Shown here piece after piece: positions 33,285-43,587 of a stretch of DNA of 64,000 bases. The notes under the pieces are model-generated. The model did not search any database. It had not been told where the DNA came from and saw only the letters and a list, made by a program, of their open reading frames with translations. Position 1 is the first letter of the stretch. Every line of letters starts with the position of its first letter. A program made the position numbers and the translations under genes. The stretch spans positions 96,646-160,645 of the forward strand of contig NW_003314398.1 of assembly GCF_000143415.4 (NCBI RefSeq). Reading direction: 5' to 3'. This DNA comes from Selaginella moellendorffii (lineage: Eukaryota; Streptophyta; Lycopodiopsida; Selaginellales; Selaginellaceae).

Positions 33285-35952
33285 CTAAGACGTTAAGATA
33301 GGTGGCAAAACATCCGACTTCGCTCCCAGGATGTTGGCCTTGGTGTCCGGGAACTGCGATCGCCCCGGAAGCTCGCAAACCTCTCCAGTGGTCGTGATTC
33401 CAATCGGGTAGCTCAGCAAATGCCCGGGGAGATCCACCACCTCTTCGCCGGCAAACATCGCCCAGTACTCGTCCGCGAGCTCGTTCACCTTCCTCACGCA
33501 CTCCAAGCTCGAGGGGTGGAGGTACGCGTTGTCCAGCTTGCCGAGATGCTCGTACCACAGCGACATCCGGAAGCCGTGGACGTCGCCGCGAGGAGCGTGG
33601 TGGTGACACGTGTGGAACGGCTGGTACGCTCCCATGGCGATCTCCGTGTCGCGGCCGCCGTCCATGGAGCGCTGGTTGATGTTGGCCGACCCGACGATGA
33701 TGTACTCGTCGTCCACTGTTACGAGAAAGTCTAGTCAGTCAAGTGTACTAGAACAAAAACTATGACTATGGACTCGACCGTGAAAGTTTGAGCGTGGAAA
33801 GAAAACGAAAAGGCTGGAAGACTTACCGATCATCATCTTGGAGTGAACGTAGATCATGAACCTCCTGTGCTCCTGTGCTGCCTTGTAGTTCGTTGCCTCC
33901 TCCTCGATGGCCTCCGGCGGGACGTAGTCGCCGTCTTGCGGGGTCTCTCGGTTTCCCAGGCAGAAGAAAGTGAGGTAGTCCTTTGGACTCTCGTCGGTGA
34001 TCCCCTTGGCGTCCAAAGCCTGCGCAATCGACCTGTACATCATGTCCAGCGTCTTCTTCTGCCAGTCGAGGATGGCGAGCACCTGTCCACTCTCGGGGAG
34101 TCCCTCAGGCCACATTGGAACCACCACGTAGATGACGAACCGCTCGCCCTGCTCGATCTTGTTGACGACTTTGAGAGCCAGCTCTCTGGCGATCAAGTGG
34201 TACGCACCGGCGTCGGTGTCAGTGTCCCACGCAAACGAGCTCCCAAGGAAGTACTGGTTCTCGATGTAGATGAAGTCCTTTGCTCGCCGGATGGCATGAA
34301 TGTAGGCGTCCTGGATGCTGCGGTCGATGGTGCTGTCTTTGCCGCTCACAAGCCCAGCCTTGGCCGCGAGCTCTGGATCCTCGGGGAAGTTTGCCGCGGC
34401 ACCACCGTCGATAGACCGGAACAGCTGAACGTTCCATGTCGAGGGATCGTCCCGGAAAGTCACCTCGGCCGGGGGCTCGATGTCGCTGACTTCTCTTATT
34501 GGCAGCAGCAAGTCCTTCTCGTCCGCCTGCTTCAGCCACCGCTGCTCGAAGTTGTGGAGGACGTCCCAGGCAACCGGCCCCTCGAGCTTGGAATGGATGT
34601 CATGCCACGGCTCTCTCGGCCCTCCCTTCTTGATGCTCGCGGTCTGGAAATTTGGCTGGTGGAAGTCGTCACCATGGTAGGAATCGAGCGTCCGGAAGAG
34701 CGAGTGGTACTGGTTGTCGTAGCGTCCATCGCAGAGGTCGATCCCTCCCACGAAGCTGACAATTCTTCGCTGCTGCGAATCACCCTGAGCTCCCGGGAGA
34801 GGAGAATCGACAATGATGGTCTTCTGGTGGTGAGTGAACATGGTGCCGATCTGGAACTCTTGCACCACGCTCAAGCCGTCGTCTGGATTGCGCGGACACA
34901 GCAAGCACTTGACCTGCGTGCCCCTGAAGTAGTCGAGAGTTTCCTGGTCGTGAGTTGCCATGAGCCCGTCCATCCTGACGATGGGAATCGACGTCCTGTC
35001 GTCCCACACCAGCATGAGCACACGAACTCCCTCCTCGGCTTTCCTCTTGAGAAGCTCGCCGAGAGTGACGCCAGAGCTGCCGGGGATTTGCCTCTCGGGA
35101 TCTCGGATGAGCTTGATCTCGGTGTAGACGGACCAGCCGGTGATATAGATGAGGTGCTTGGCATTGGTGAGAGCTTCAAAGACGTCCTCCCAGCACCTGG
35201 TCTCGGCATGCTTCCCACCACCCGCGAGCTTGATATCGGGCAGGAAGTTCTCGGTCATATGAGCGTCCTGGTAGAGTGTCACCTTGCATCCCTTCCGCTG
35301 CTGGCAGTACGTGAAAGGCACACCCTGGAACTTCCTTCCATCGCAAAGTCCTCGGCCAAAGCGAGGATCGTTGGTGGCCTCGTGGAACTGGAGCTTGATC
35401 CGGACCTTGGAGTCGCCACGCTTCTCACCGTTGTCGTCGTAGAGATCATACCAGTTCTCCACAGTCTCGCCGCTGAGGAGCTCCGAGACCTCGATGCTAG
35501 CTCGGCCCAGGAGCACCGCCCCGATGGCCTTGTCGTCCTTGATGGTCACCACCACCTTGGAAACATTGTGTGCGCAGTAAATGTGGAAGCTCTCGTTCCA
35601 TGACTCGCCCTTTCCAATCATGCGCGTCCGGCCCACGCGAGTCTTCTCCAGATCGACCGTGGCATAGAACTTGTGTGAGCCATCGCCAGTGATTCCTCCG
35701 ATAATCTGGAGCAAGGGAAAAAAAAGGATGATCAATAGCGCAAGAACTCCAAAGAAATGTGCCAAAGAAGAAGAAATCTTGGACAAGATTTGGGATCTGG
35801 CTAGGCCTAGATCACGGCCGCAGAAAATTGGCTCTAGATCGATCGAGATAGCACACCTTATTGAAGAAACCCCCGGCGCTGTGATCGTGCTCCAGGTCCG
35901 AGGCCTCGTAGATCGTGGCATGGAGGGTTCCATGGAGGAGAATGAACGCCAT
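33285..35952 (-). CDS. PLDalpha: Phospholipase D, C2-containing (alpha type)
   Basis: Hydrolyses phospholipids to phosphatidic acid, a stress and guard-cell signal. Three coding exons: 35952-35857, 35705-33827, 33715-33285; 802 codons (801 residues), near the usual 810 for PLD alpha. An N-terminal C2 domain ([16 protein letters not shown] onward) binds membranes with calcium. Two HxKxxxxD motifs are present: HHQKTIIVD near residue 320 and HSKMMIVDD near residue 650, the second split by intron 2. The end ([30 protein letters not shown]) is the usual C-terminus. A further intron lies in the 5' UTR (36037-35965). Note that a 586-codon frame on the opposite strand is only a shadow of this gene. 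Confidence 0.95.
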
Positions 35953-35964
35953 TGCCCGAAATCC

Positions 35965-36037
35965 CTGCAAAATCCGGCGATTTAGACCTCCAATCGATCC
36001 CCAAGGCCCGCGGTCGCGAATCCGGGCGCTTGCTTAC
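35965..36037 (-). other. Intron in the PLD 5' UTR
   Basis: Donor CTCGAG/gtaagc at 36037 and acceptor ttttgcag at 35965, 12 bases upstream of the PLD start codon. Splice signals are strong and a leader intron is common in plant PLD alpha genes. Confidence 0.65.
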
Positions 36038-36102
36038 CTCGAGATCAAGATGCTAGGCGATGGACGAGCGATAGCGAGGGAAGAACAGTAAGCAGGGCTG
36101 TA

Positions 36103-36113
36103 GCTTTTATATC
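36103..36113 (-). promoter_or_regulatory. TATA box of the PLD gene
   Basis: Minus strand reads GATATAAAAGC, about 70 bases upstream of the leader-intron donor, leaving room for a short first exon. Position and sequence fit a plant TATA box. Confidence 0.6.
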
Positions 36114-36304
36114 GCTACGTGTCCTCTTCCTTTTTAATCTATTTTATCTCTGTTGCCCGTTTCGGTTAAAGGCACGATCCAAATAACGCGCATTCTTTCA
36201 CCTTTACCCCACCGACACTTAAATCTCACATGGTTGGAGCACTTTGTTAGCGCCGCTGCTTAGCTAGCACTTAGCGGGAAAACCTTGCTTACAAGCAACA
36301 TCAT

Positions 36305-36377
36305 GGTTCCATAGTGTAGTGGTCATCACGTTTGCTTTACACGCAAAAGGCCGCGAGTTCGAAACTCGCTGGAACCA
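36305..36377 (+). tRNA. tRNA-Val (UAC)
   Basis: A full cloverleaf can be drawn: acceptor GGTTCCA paired with TGGAACC, D arm with GTGT and TCAC, anticodon stem TTTGC/GCAAA around loop TTTACAC (anticodon TAC), T arm GCGAG/CTCGC around TTCGAAA, discriminator A. No intron and no encoded CCA, as in eukaryotic nuclear tRNA genes. The TAGTGTAGTGG A box and GAGTTCGAAACTC B box are intact, so polymerase III transcription is plausible. Confidence 0.92.
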
Positions 36378-36479
36378 TCTTGTTAATTGAAAATTCCTTT
36401 TGCGAAATGCGAATTGATCAAACTGCAGCCCTAAATAATATTCAATACATACGTAAAAGGTTGAGTTCGAATCTCGAAA

Positions 36480-36900
36480 TTGTTGTTGGATGGTTTTAGA
36501 ATTTTTTTATGAATACTTGGAAGTGTTCTAGAGCTCGAAAAGCAGTTCAGCAAATGCTTCAGGATGTCATGGTTCCATACGTTTGCATTCTGAAACCAAC
36601 AATTTCTCTTTGCCTTTTGGGAAATGTTAGAGCCACTAATTTCTTCTTGTGTTGGATTATGTTGTTTCATGACTTCTTTAGTGAAGAATTTTGATAAATA
36701 TATAAAATATTCCAGTCAGTGTTTAATTTTGACTGTCAAACTCCAGTGTTGGAAAAGCGATTCCAGCAAATGCCCACTTTGGGGTGCATGGCACAAGATG
36801 CCTCTTCGTGCACAGTACAGAAAAGAATGCTAGATATCAAAGGAGCGAAGCGTATATTAAAATCTGAGGGTTCCTCCAAGCTCGTGTCTTTTTGGACGGG
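36480..36900 (+). repeat. Inverted duplication partner of 42330-42640
   Basis: Two blocks match the later region in opposite orientation: the CATTTCCCAAAAGGCAAAGA motif near 36610-36640, and a coding-like stretch near 36745-36850 with a conserved CMAQDASS/TVQK core. Neither copy has an intact frame with a known domain. Confidence 0.6.
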
Positions 36901-37262
36901 ATGGGGATGGGCAGAAGGTTAGATCTCATCGATGTCTTCCTGCGATGTACTCTGGAAATTTTCTCTACCATTCCTTTCTGAGCAGATTCTTGCGCTCCAT
37001 GAAGCTTGCCAGATTCTTGCCTTCCCTCAGCCGATCGGCATGCGCAAAGCCAGAATAAATGCTCGCATTTGCTATAATCGTTCTATCGGACAGATTTGAT
37101 CGGGCAGCACGGGGGATGCCTCCCGATAGGAGAATCCGTCCTTTGAAATATTGGAATGCGGCTCGGTATCAAATCCTCCTCCCGTCCCTTTGCCTTCCTA
37201 GCTCTTTGCCTCTTCCTTCCGGCCTCTTGTTCGTTTTAAACTTTGGTCCTATAGATCGTATA

Positions 37263-38055
37263 ATGTTTTTTTCCAGGAAGAAAGGCGCGAAAAAGAAGAA
37301 TAGTGGTGGCGGCAGTAAAAGCGATCCCGCCAAGAGCAGTGGTGGTGGCAATAAATGTGATCCCGCAAGCGGCAGTACCAGCAAGCCCGCAAAGAGCAGT
37401 GGTGGCGGCAGTAAGAGCGATCCCGCTAGCTGCAGTACCAGCAATCCCGGGAAGAGCAGTGGCGGAGGTACCAGCAATCCCGCTGCTAGTGGGAGTGTCA
37501 ACAATCCCGCGGCTAGCCGCAGTAGCAACGCAGCACTCCTCCTGTACGATGATCCGTAAGTTCTTTGCCGTTCTTGACAATATCTTACTGGAACTGAATC
37601 TTTTCCTTCTTGCAGAGACCACAAGGAGCCGTTCCTAATTCCCATCCCCACACTCCCTGAAAAGACTCTATACCTTCGGATGTATGACAATGAAAACGAT
37701 TCCTTCCAGCATCTAACATGGATTCCCTGACAGGAGAATCATCAACAAAGCCTTGTGTATGATCTTTACGATCGTCTCTCTGACGCCCCAGATAGACAAA
37801 GAGCTATTCAAGGACCTGGCCAAGCATTTCACTCGCAAGTTCAGGGCGGACAGGGAAAGCGTCACCAAGGAGGAGTACGTGATCTGGGCGTTCAACATGG
37901 GCCTGCCTTTCATGAAGAACAACAAGTCTCTGGCGGGGACCAACATCTACCTCAGGATTTGGATCCAACTAGGCTGGTACGTTGGTGTTCGCCGTTGGAG
38001 ATCTGCGAGCTCGCTGTGGAGGAAGCACGGCGACGTTGACGCGAGATCTCCTTAA
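37263..38055 (+). CDS. Unrecognised 226-residue protein with a Gly/Ser/Lys/Pro-repeat N-terminus
   Basis: Three exons fit frame and splice rules: 37263-37555, 37616-37681, 37734-38055 (227 codons). The start ATGTTTTTTTCC leads into a basic patch (RKKGAKKK), then imperfect repeats of KSSGGGSKSDPA type to about residue 80. Exon 3 encodes an alpha-helical-looking domain (KELFKDLAKHFTRKF, TKEEYVIWAFNMGLPF, IYLRIWIQLGW). The same domain appears at 43225-43545 (minus) and, broken, at 38660-38918 (minus), which supports coding. No known family recognised. Skipping the last intron would instead end the protein at a TGA at 37728-37730. Confidence 0.55.
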
Positions 38056-38169
38056 AATTTTGCAAAAACAGAGAATCTTGCAAGATTCCGCTTCAATCAT
38101 TCAACGTCTAAGAATCTGGAAAGTGGTTTGAGTTTGTTTACTAGGTTTTTATGTGAATATAATTATTAT

Positions 38170-38550
38170 TTAGTTGAAGAATAAATTTATATAAACTATA
38201 ATAATTTTGAGTAATTGACCCTTTGTAACAAAACCCTTCACTGCTTTACAATTGTGAACGAGCAGTTCCCTGAGAAGAACAGGCATTCCTGTGATCAATT
38301 GCATAAACGGCATGGAGTGCTTGAAGGCCATTACCTTCTCAAACTCCAAAACAGCTGTTTTCTTCCGTGCCAGGCCAACAGCGTCCTCATAGTACGTGAT
38401 GTAATTGATTCGGTATACAAGATCACCTCCATGGTTCAAGAGGCCCGCTGGCAGCGTGCACAGGTTTTGATTGCAGCGGGAAGTCCAAAGAATGTCTGAA
38501 CCTTCGTGTGCAGTATAAATCACAGAAATAAAAGGGAATAAAACCAGCAC
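38170..38550 (-). CDS. Unrecognised 126-codon frame, possible gene remnant
   Basis: The translation has mixed composition and a plausible fold-like stretch (AVGLARKKTAVLEFEKVMAF, GGDLVYRINYITYYED), unlike the biased shadows elsewhere, and the surroundings are AT-rich. No start context, partner exons or known domain were found. It could be an exon of an old gene or part of a mobile element. Confidence 0.3.
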   Translation of the reverse strand: MLVLFPFISVIYTAHEGSDILWTSRCNQNLCTLPAGLLNHGGDLVYRINYITYYEDAVGLARKKTAVLEFEKVMAFKHSMPFMQLITGMPVLLRELLVHNCKAVKGFVTKGQLLKIIIVYINLFFN

Positions 38551-38659
38551 ATGATGTACTTCCTTGAGGGTTGGGATGACTCATCCTAAAGTAGTACATT
38601 CAAACTGTAATGTAGAATTAGTTCGGCACAGAAAAAGGAGAGAGCTTCTTGTTAATACT

Positions 38660-38918
38660 GATGCTTCACAACCTGTACATCTTAAAGAACCACCCCAACA
38701 CTCTCGTATAGACATCCATAGGCAAGCTTGATTTCCACAAAGGCATCTACAGTGATTGGATTGTCCAAAGCCCAGACGATCAGCGCCTTCTTTCCAATGG
38801 CACCTTCGAACTAGGCTCTGGCAGCGAGAGATGATCTCCAACATCCTTTTGCAGCGGTGGATCTTTCGTGTAGAATGGCAAAAATCATGCCTGTGGCTCG
38901 TGCCTTGCCCCTGTCCAT
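38660..38918 (-). pseudogene. Broken copy of the small unrecognised gene family
   Basis: Begins with MDRGKARATGMIFAILHE, closely matching MDKGTARATGMICAMLHE of the copy at 43225-43545. A deletion then shifts frame, the GKKALIVWALDN core appears in another frame and further indels follow. Upstream DNA (AAAACTTAGATTTTTGT) is also shared with the 43.5-kb copy, so whole flanks were duplicated. Confidence 0.75.
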
Positions 38919-39024
38919 GGGGATTTAAAACTTAGATTTTTGTATTAAGATTGATCGTCGGTGCAACGTATTTAGAGCTTTCATCGATTCCAGCAAATGT
39001 CCCGCGCAAAGGGACTTTGATCAT

Positions 39025-39068
39025 GGTTCCATAGTGTAGTGGGCGAGAGTTCGAAACTCGCTAGAGCC
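39025..39068 (+). pseudogene. tRNA-Val pseudogene lacking the anticodon arm
   Basis: GGTTCCATAGTGTAGTGG is identical to the 5' part of the tRNA at 36305, but the next 27 or so bases, including the whole anticodon arm, are missing. The T arm (GAGTTCGAAACTCGC) follows directly, and the 3' acceptor strand is mutated. Flanking bases on both sides also match. Confidence 0.88.
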
Positions 39069-39539
39069 TCTTGTTTGAAGATCAAGAAAATTTTACCATG
39101 CACGAGATCGGACGGCCGTGAGCATCTGCCTCCTATTTAGGAGAAACGCGTTGCCTCACTCAACCAATGAACACTCAAGTTGTGTTGCTCACCGTTTGGA
39201 CATCCACAAAGAAATTTCTGACAACCATGTCAACCAACCCTCCCTTGAACGACGGCTGTGGCAGGTTGGGAAACTTTGCAGATTGGGAAACTTGGGAAAC
39301 TTTGCTCCTGATGATGATGATGATGTTCTGAAGACCGGGTTTATAACTTTTGTTTATAAAGCAGTGTCTTTGGATGACACACAGAAGCAGATCGTGGAAC
39401 CGAGTCTGATGAAAAAGGTGGGAAAAACTTTGCAGGCAGTTTACTTTAGTGCATGTGCAGGTAATGTATTATTTCTTTACAGCTCAGAGAAGTATTTGGA
39501 AAGATAGAACTGAGACAAGCCAGATGCAAAACAAGCAAA

Positions 39540-39906
39540 CATTTCCCAGTATTCTATCATTTGCCAGCTTCTCTGGGCTTCAAGTTGAGGAAGTGGGCAG
39601 CATTAATCCAGTTCAGGACTTCGAAGCTTTGTTGGCTCATGCTGCTCGCGCTGGGAAAGCAATGCAAGGTATGAAGAAGATCATCTTCTGGAGCATCGTA
39701 AAAGAAAATGCTTACAACAAGGCAATGTCATGTCTTCAGAAAGGTTATGTGATGCAAGAAGTGAGTGTTTTTCCAAGTTTTGGTTTTTGTTGCTTTTGAA
39801 CTCCTCCTTTACATTTCTGCAACCACAGGAACCTGGAGAATTCAACGGTTTCTTCTCCCAACTATCAGAGAAGTGTCAAGGAAAGCGCCATGGGAAAGAA
39901 TTCTAA
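39540..39906 (+). pseudogene. KU80: KU80 C-terminal gene fragment
   Basis: Ku80 with Ku70 binds DNA ends in non-homologous end joining. Here only the C-terminal region is found: GLQVEEVGSINPVQDFEALL, KAMQGMKKIIFWSI and NKAMSCLQKGYVMQE, then an intron (donor gtgagtgt at 39761, acceptor ccacag) and EPGEFNGFFSQLSEKC to a TAA at 39904-39906. The spacing and motifs follow the plant Ku80 tail (NPVxDFxAM, KAIxxMKxxIFDLV, EQEPxxFNDF), but the vWA, core and DNA-binding domains are absent. Upstream frames (39118-39507) are not Ku. Likely a captured or leftover fragment, though its splice sites are intact. Confidence 0.6.
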
Positions 39907-39959
39907 GAGACCAACTTACATTCATCACAAAATAAGAAGCACATGACAGGTAAGTCTTT

Positions 39960-41100
39960 ACTTTCATGACTTATAGTCATTTTTCTTTTTTGCATCAGTG
40001 ATGTCATGCAGAAAGCGATAAAATGGATAAAGAAATGTAATTCAGCTGTAATTGTAATTTACTAACAAAAAATTTAGCTGTTCAACCATAAGATCTGGAA
40101 TATAGCAAAAATAAGTTAATATTTATTTTAAAATTTACTATATTTAGATAAATTTAAAATAAATATGATCAAGAATACTTCTAATGGATGTTGTTTACTT
40201 CTCCTATAAGTGTTATTTAATGCTAACTAGCTAACTCAGAAAATATATCCCCTTCCACTAAAGCTACACTTTTATATAACATATTTGGTTTAAATATAGT
40301 AATAATTTCATTAACAAAATTTTCTATAAATACAAAATATTCAAACAAAGAATTGAATAGAAAGATATTGACATTTTAACTTTTGAAGCTATCAAGTTAT
40401 TATATTAGAGCCATTGATTTATTGTTGTGATTATTTTGACACTAATTGTGTAATATAAATAATATATAAGATAGTCATAGAACAAAATTTCAAAGTGGCA
40501 GATATCTTGGTTAAATTAGTAAGAATGTTATTTAAAATATAGAAAAAATTAAAAATTATAATAAGTTATTATTTATTTTAAAATTTACTATATTTAGATA
40601 AACTTAAAATAAAAATTAATTCATCTTATGCACTTTTCTGTATATAAATTCATATATATTATATATAAATGAATTGTGGTCATTATTTTAAATGCATTTT
40701 ATTTTATTTTATTTTTATATTTACAAGTTTTTAAGGATAATTAATTTATATAAGGTCCTTCATATATAGTAAAATCTAAATAAATATTAAATTATTTTAA
40801 ATTTTAAATTTTGTTATATTCTAGACAATATTGTCTTGACTTTTTTCACATACATAATAATTTTGAAATATGATGGCTTAACTAGGATACCTATTACTTC
40901 AAAATTTTGTTCTATGGATTAATCAATAATCTTATATATTGTTAACATAGCAAAATTAGCATTAAAGTAACCACATAATAAATCAACATTTGGAATGAAA
41001 GGATTAACTTCATAAATAAAATGAATTATGGTCATCATTTTAAGTTTACTTTATTTCATTTATTTGTCATTTTCACAAGTTTTTTAAGGAGAATTAATTT
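39960..41100. other. Strongly AT-rich spacer with inverted and direct repeats
   Basis: No coding potential. An imperfect inverted repeat of about 125 bases links 40395-40530 with 40870-41000 (both ends include CATAGAACAAAATTT and AATATATAAGAT). Direct repeats occur at 40675-40750 and 41025-41103 (GTGGTCATTATTTTAA / ATGGTCATCATTTTAA) and at 40110-40160 and 40570-40615. A similar AT-rich motif recurs at 53215-53290. Probably decayed MITE-like insertions. Confidence 0.5.
40395..41000. repeat. MITE-like element with imperfect inverted ends
   Basis: Arms of about 125-135 bases in opposite orientation around a central 340-base AT-rich segment, with no coding content. Size and structure fit a non-autonomous inverted-repeat element. 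No clear target-site duplication was identified. Confidence 0.45.
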
Positions 41101-41103
41101 AGA

Positions 41104-42230
41104 TTGCAAATCACAATGGTACTTTGCCCAAGAATTGCTGCATCTTTCTGTCATAGGCATCTTGCAACTCCTGCAGGTAACTGCATAAGAAACACTTGTA
41201 TGAACTATCTCACGAATTCTCTCTCCCTCACTGGGATAATGAGTCCATTGGAAAGTTCTTTAAGCCAATGTGCTTGTTCAGTGCTGCTTGATATCTATCG
41301 TAGGATTCCTTACCAAGCTTGTCTTCGCACTTCAGTCTACAGCTATAGAGGGACCCCATGTTCAAGAGAACTCTCCAGAACCTCAAACTTAACTTGTCCA
41401 GAATATCCAGGTGGGCTCGTTTCCACCAGAATGTCGAGATCATCAACCCTTTTCACCACAAAATATCGCACTGGACCTGCTGCTGCACTACTCGATTAGC
41501 ATAAACAGCATGCAATATACTTAATTAACACATCGAGGTCTGTCATTTTCTTCGCCATAAGCTTTGACTGGAAGTATGTTCTTCAGCATGCGTCCGAACT
41601 TGAATGCCTTGGTGACCACCGTGCGGTTAAGTTTCGCTTATTGCCCAAGGTCCATCTTATTGTTAGATGGCATCCCTTCCTCCACCTGCATTGCACTTGT
41701 CAGGAAACACACAAAAAAAAACCAACAAACAGTATGTGACACTACCTCCATGAAAAGCCCTTGCTATTGATGAGACTCTTTTGTAGCTTGATTTGGTGGA
41801 CACCTCAGGATCTTCTTTGCGGCTATGGTTAAACCCGCCTTGCCCAGTCCCTGGAAAAGAAAAGCATGATCTTCTAAAAAAATTCTGGCAGTACCTTCGC
41901 CTTTCGTGTTTTGCTAGGAGCAGGCCTAAGAGCAGGTGTTTGCTCTTCTGCCTAGTCAGGCGTTTCCTCAGTGTTCTGGAAACAATATTACTTAATTTCC
42001 TAGAAACGATTTCAATTTACCTCTTCAGAAAGTCTATCTATTTTATAAGCTTAGCTTCTACTTCACTGTCTTCCTCGTTGTCAGATATTTTCCTTTTCTT
42101 TGCTGAAGCAATCTTAACCATCTTAATAGTAATCTGAACAAGTTTCCTTTAAGCACGATTCAGGTTTTCTAGAAACCACATCAACTTAACGTTTTTGTTT
42201 TTGTTGGTATAAGATCATGTGATGACTCAT
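41104..42230. other. Gene-remnant region without a supported gene
   Basis: Several short minus-strand stretches look coding (SYDRYQAALNKHIGLKNF near 41260; VRYFVVKRVDDLDILVE near 41470; LNRTVVTKAFKFGRMLKNIL near 41600; a Lys/Glu-rich stretch KKRKISDNEEDSEVEAK near 42090) but they are broken by stops and shifts, and no consistent splice model was found. Possibly one decayed minus-strand gene. Confidence 0.35.
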
Positions 42231-42329
42231 ATTTTCTAACGTTTTGATTATTCTTTGAGACGCAAGTTTCTTGTCAAGCTTTCCAGAAGGTATTTCGATT
42301 TCTCTGTTCCATTTGAGAGCAAAGATGCA

Positions 42330-42640
42330 TCAAGCCAATGTTCTTCCCCATCCCGTCCACAAAGACACCAGCATATGCGCAATTTTTTCTGTACGGTGGC
42401 ATCTTGTGTCATGCATCCGAAAGTGCCATTCTGTGGAATTGACCAAACTTTTTTTCCAGCTCTAGAATGCCCCAAATATTCAAAACTTCTTCATTAAAAC
42501 CATCAATGCAGAGATTTTGAGAAAATGTGAGTCATCAAAAACCATGATCAAGGCTCTCCAGCATTTCCCAAAAGGCAAAGAGAATTTGTTGGTTCCAGCG
42601 AGTTTCGCACTTGCAACCTTTTGCGTGTAAAGCAGACGAC
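42330..42640 (-). repeat. Inverted duplication partner of 36480-36900
   Basis: Minus strand carries a stretch with CMTQDATVQKK matching CMAQDASS.TVQK of the 36.8-kb copy, and the plus strand carries the CATTTCCCAAAAGGCAAAGA motif found inverted at 36.6 kb. Both copies sit close to a member of the small unrecognised gene family. Confidence 0.6.
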
Positions 42641-43224
42641 TACAAAGTATTCCCGGGCATTTGCTCATCTCCAACCTGCTATAAACCATTAAACTGATTT
42701 TAAGGCTTCCAAAAGGTTCCATTGTCCGGTGATGAGGCGGTTGCAATGCTCCTCTTCAATGCTTAAATCTCAATTACTGTCTTTGGAGTTGCAAGTGAGT
42801 AGATTTTCTTGGTTTCAGCAGCCGCGAATTCCCTGCGCCCAGCGAGTTGCAACGTCGCCGCTGGGATGGTCCAGCATTCTCTGGAAGAGGTATCGACAGC
42901 TTCTTGGTCTCCATCCTGTGATAGTAACCCGAGACAGCTCACCACATCTCTCCATCAAAGATCTCCCTAGTGATCCTCCCTTGGCGGAGAGTTATGACGG
43001 ATCGAAGACGTTTGATCGCAGAGATCTGTGCTCTCCGCAGTTTCGCAGAGCAGCCGCGAATGCGTCTCTTTCCTGCAAATCTTCGCTGGATGGAACGATG
43101 CAACCATCGCCATGGAGCTCTCAACAGAAAATACAACCTACGTCAAAAGCCCAGAAGCTTGCTTTGTCTTTCATATGGTCAGCTCAAACTCAATCAGCTG
43201 AGAGCAAAATGATCAGATGGAATT
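42640..43224. other. Spacer with an unassigned 170-codon frame (42729-43241, +)
   Basis: The frame is Ser/Gln/Arg-rich without recognisable motifs and overlaps the 3' end of the gene on the other strand. Treated as non-coding pending transcript evidence. Confidence 0.3.
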
Positions 43225-43545
43225 TTAATAGTGATGCTTGAGAAGGGTTGTCACAGCTTGCTTGTGCCTATGCATCCCAAGGAACCACCTTAACCCAAGC
43301 CACACTCTCGTATAGACATCCAGAGGCAAGCTCGATTTCCACGCAGGCATAGCCTTGTCCAAAGCCCAGATTACCAGCGCCTCCTTTCCAATCGCACTTT
43401 GATTGTCTCCAATCTGATCTTGGGCGTTTGGCTCCGGCAGTGAGAGATGATCTCCAACATCCTTTTGCAGCGACGGATCTTGCTCTCTTACCTCGTGTAG
43501 CATGGCGCAAATCATGCCTGTGGCTCGTGCAGTGCCCTTATCCAT
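43225..43545 (-). CDS. Unrecognised 106-residue protein, small-family member
   Basis: Single open frame starting MDKGTARATGMICAMLHE. The middle is charged and Gln-rich; the C-terminal domain (SAIGKEALVIWALDKAMPAW, DVYTRVWLGLRWFLG) aligns with exon 3 of the 226-residue gene at 37263-38055 (SVTKEEYVIWAFNMGLPF, IYLRIWIQLGW). It lacks the repeat-rich N-terminus of that protein, so it is either a shorter member or a truncated one. A broken third copy is at 38660-38918. No known domain recognised; probably lineage-specific. Confidence 0.5.
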   Translation of the reverse strand: MDKGTARATGMICAMLHEVREQDPSLQKDVGDHLSLPEPNAQDQIGDNQSAIGKEALVIWALDKAMPAWKSSLPLDVYTRVWLGLRWFLGMHRHKQAVTTLLKHHY

Positions 43546-43587
43546 GGATGATTTGCCCCTAGAACCCTTAAAACTTAGATTTTTGTC

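Noticed and set aside
33843-35603. 586-codon open frame on the plus strand opposite PLD
   Set aside because: It mirrors the PLD exon in the opposite frame, a common effect of high GC at third positions. The translation has no known domain while the minus strand has both HKD motifs.
37236-37622. Minus-strand Ala/Gly/Thr-rich frames opposite the repeat-rich exon
   Set aside because: Low-complexity mirror of the Gly/Ser/Pro repeats. The plus strand has splice-compatible exons and a paralogue.
39025-39068. Second tRNA-Val gene
   Set aside because: The anticodon arm is absent, so it cannot decode; listed as a pseudogene.
42729-43241. 170-codon plus-strand frame
   Set aside because: Biased composition without motifs, overlapping the better-supported minus-strand small-family gene.
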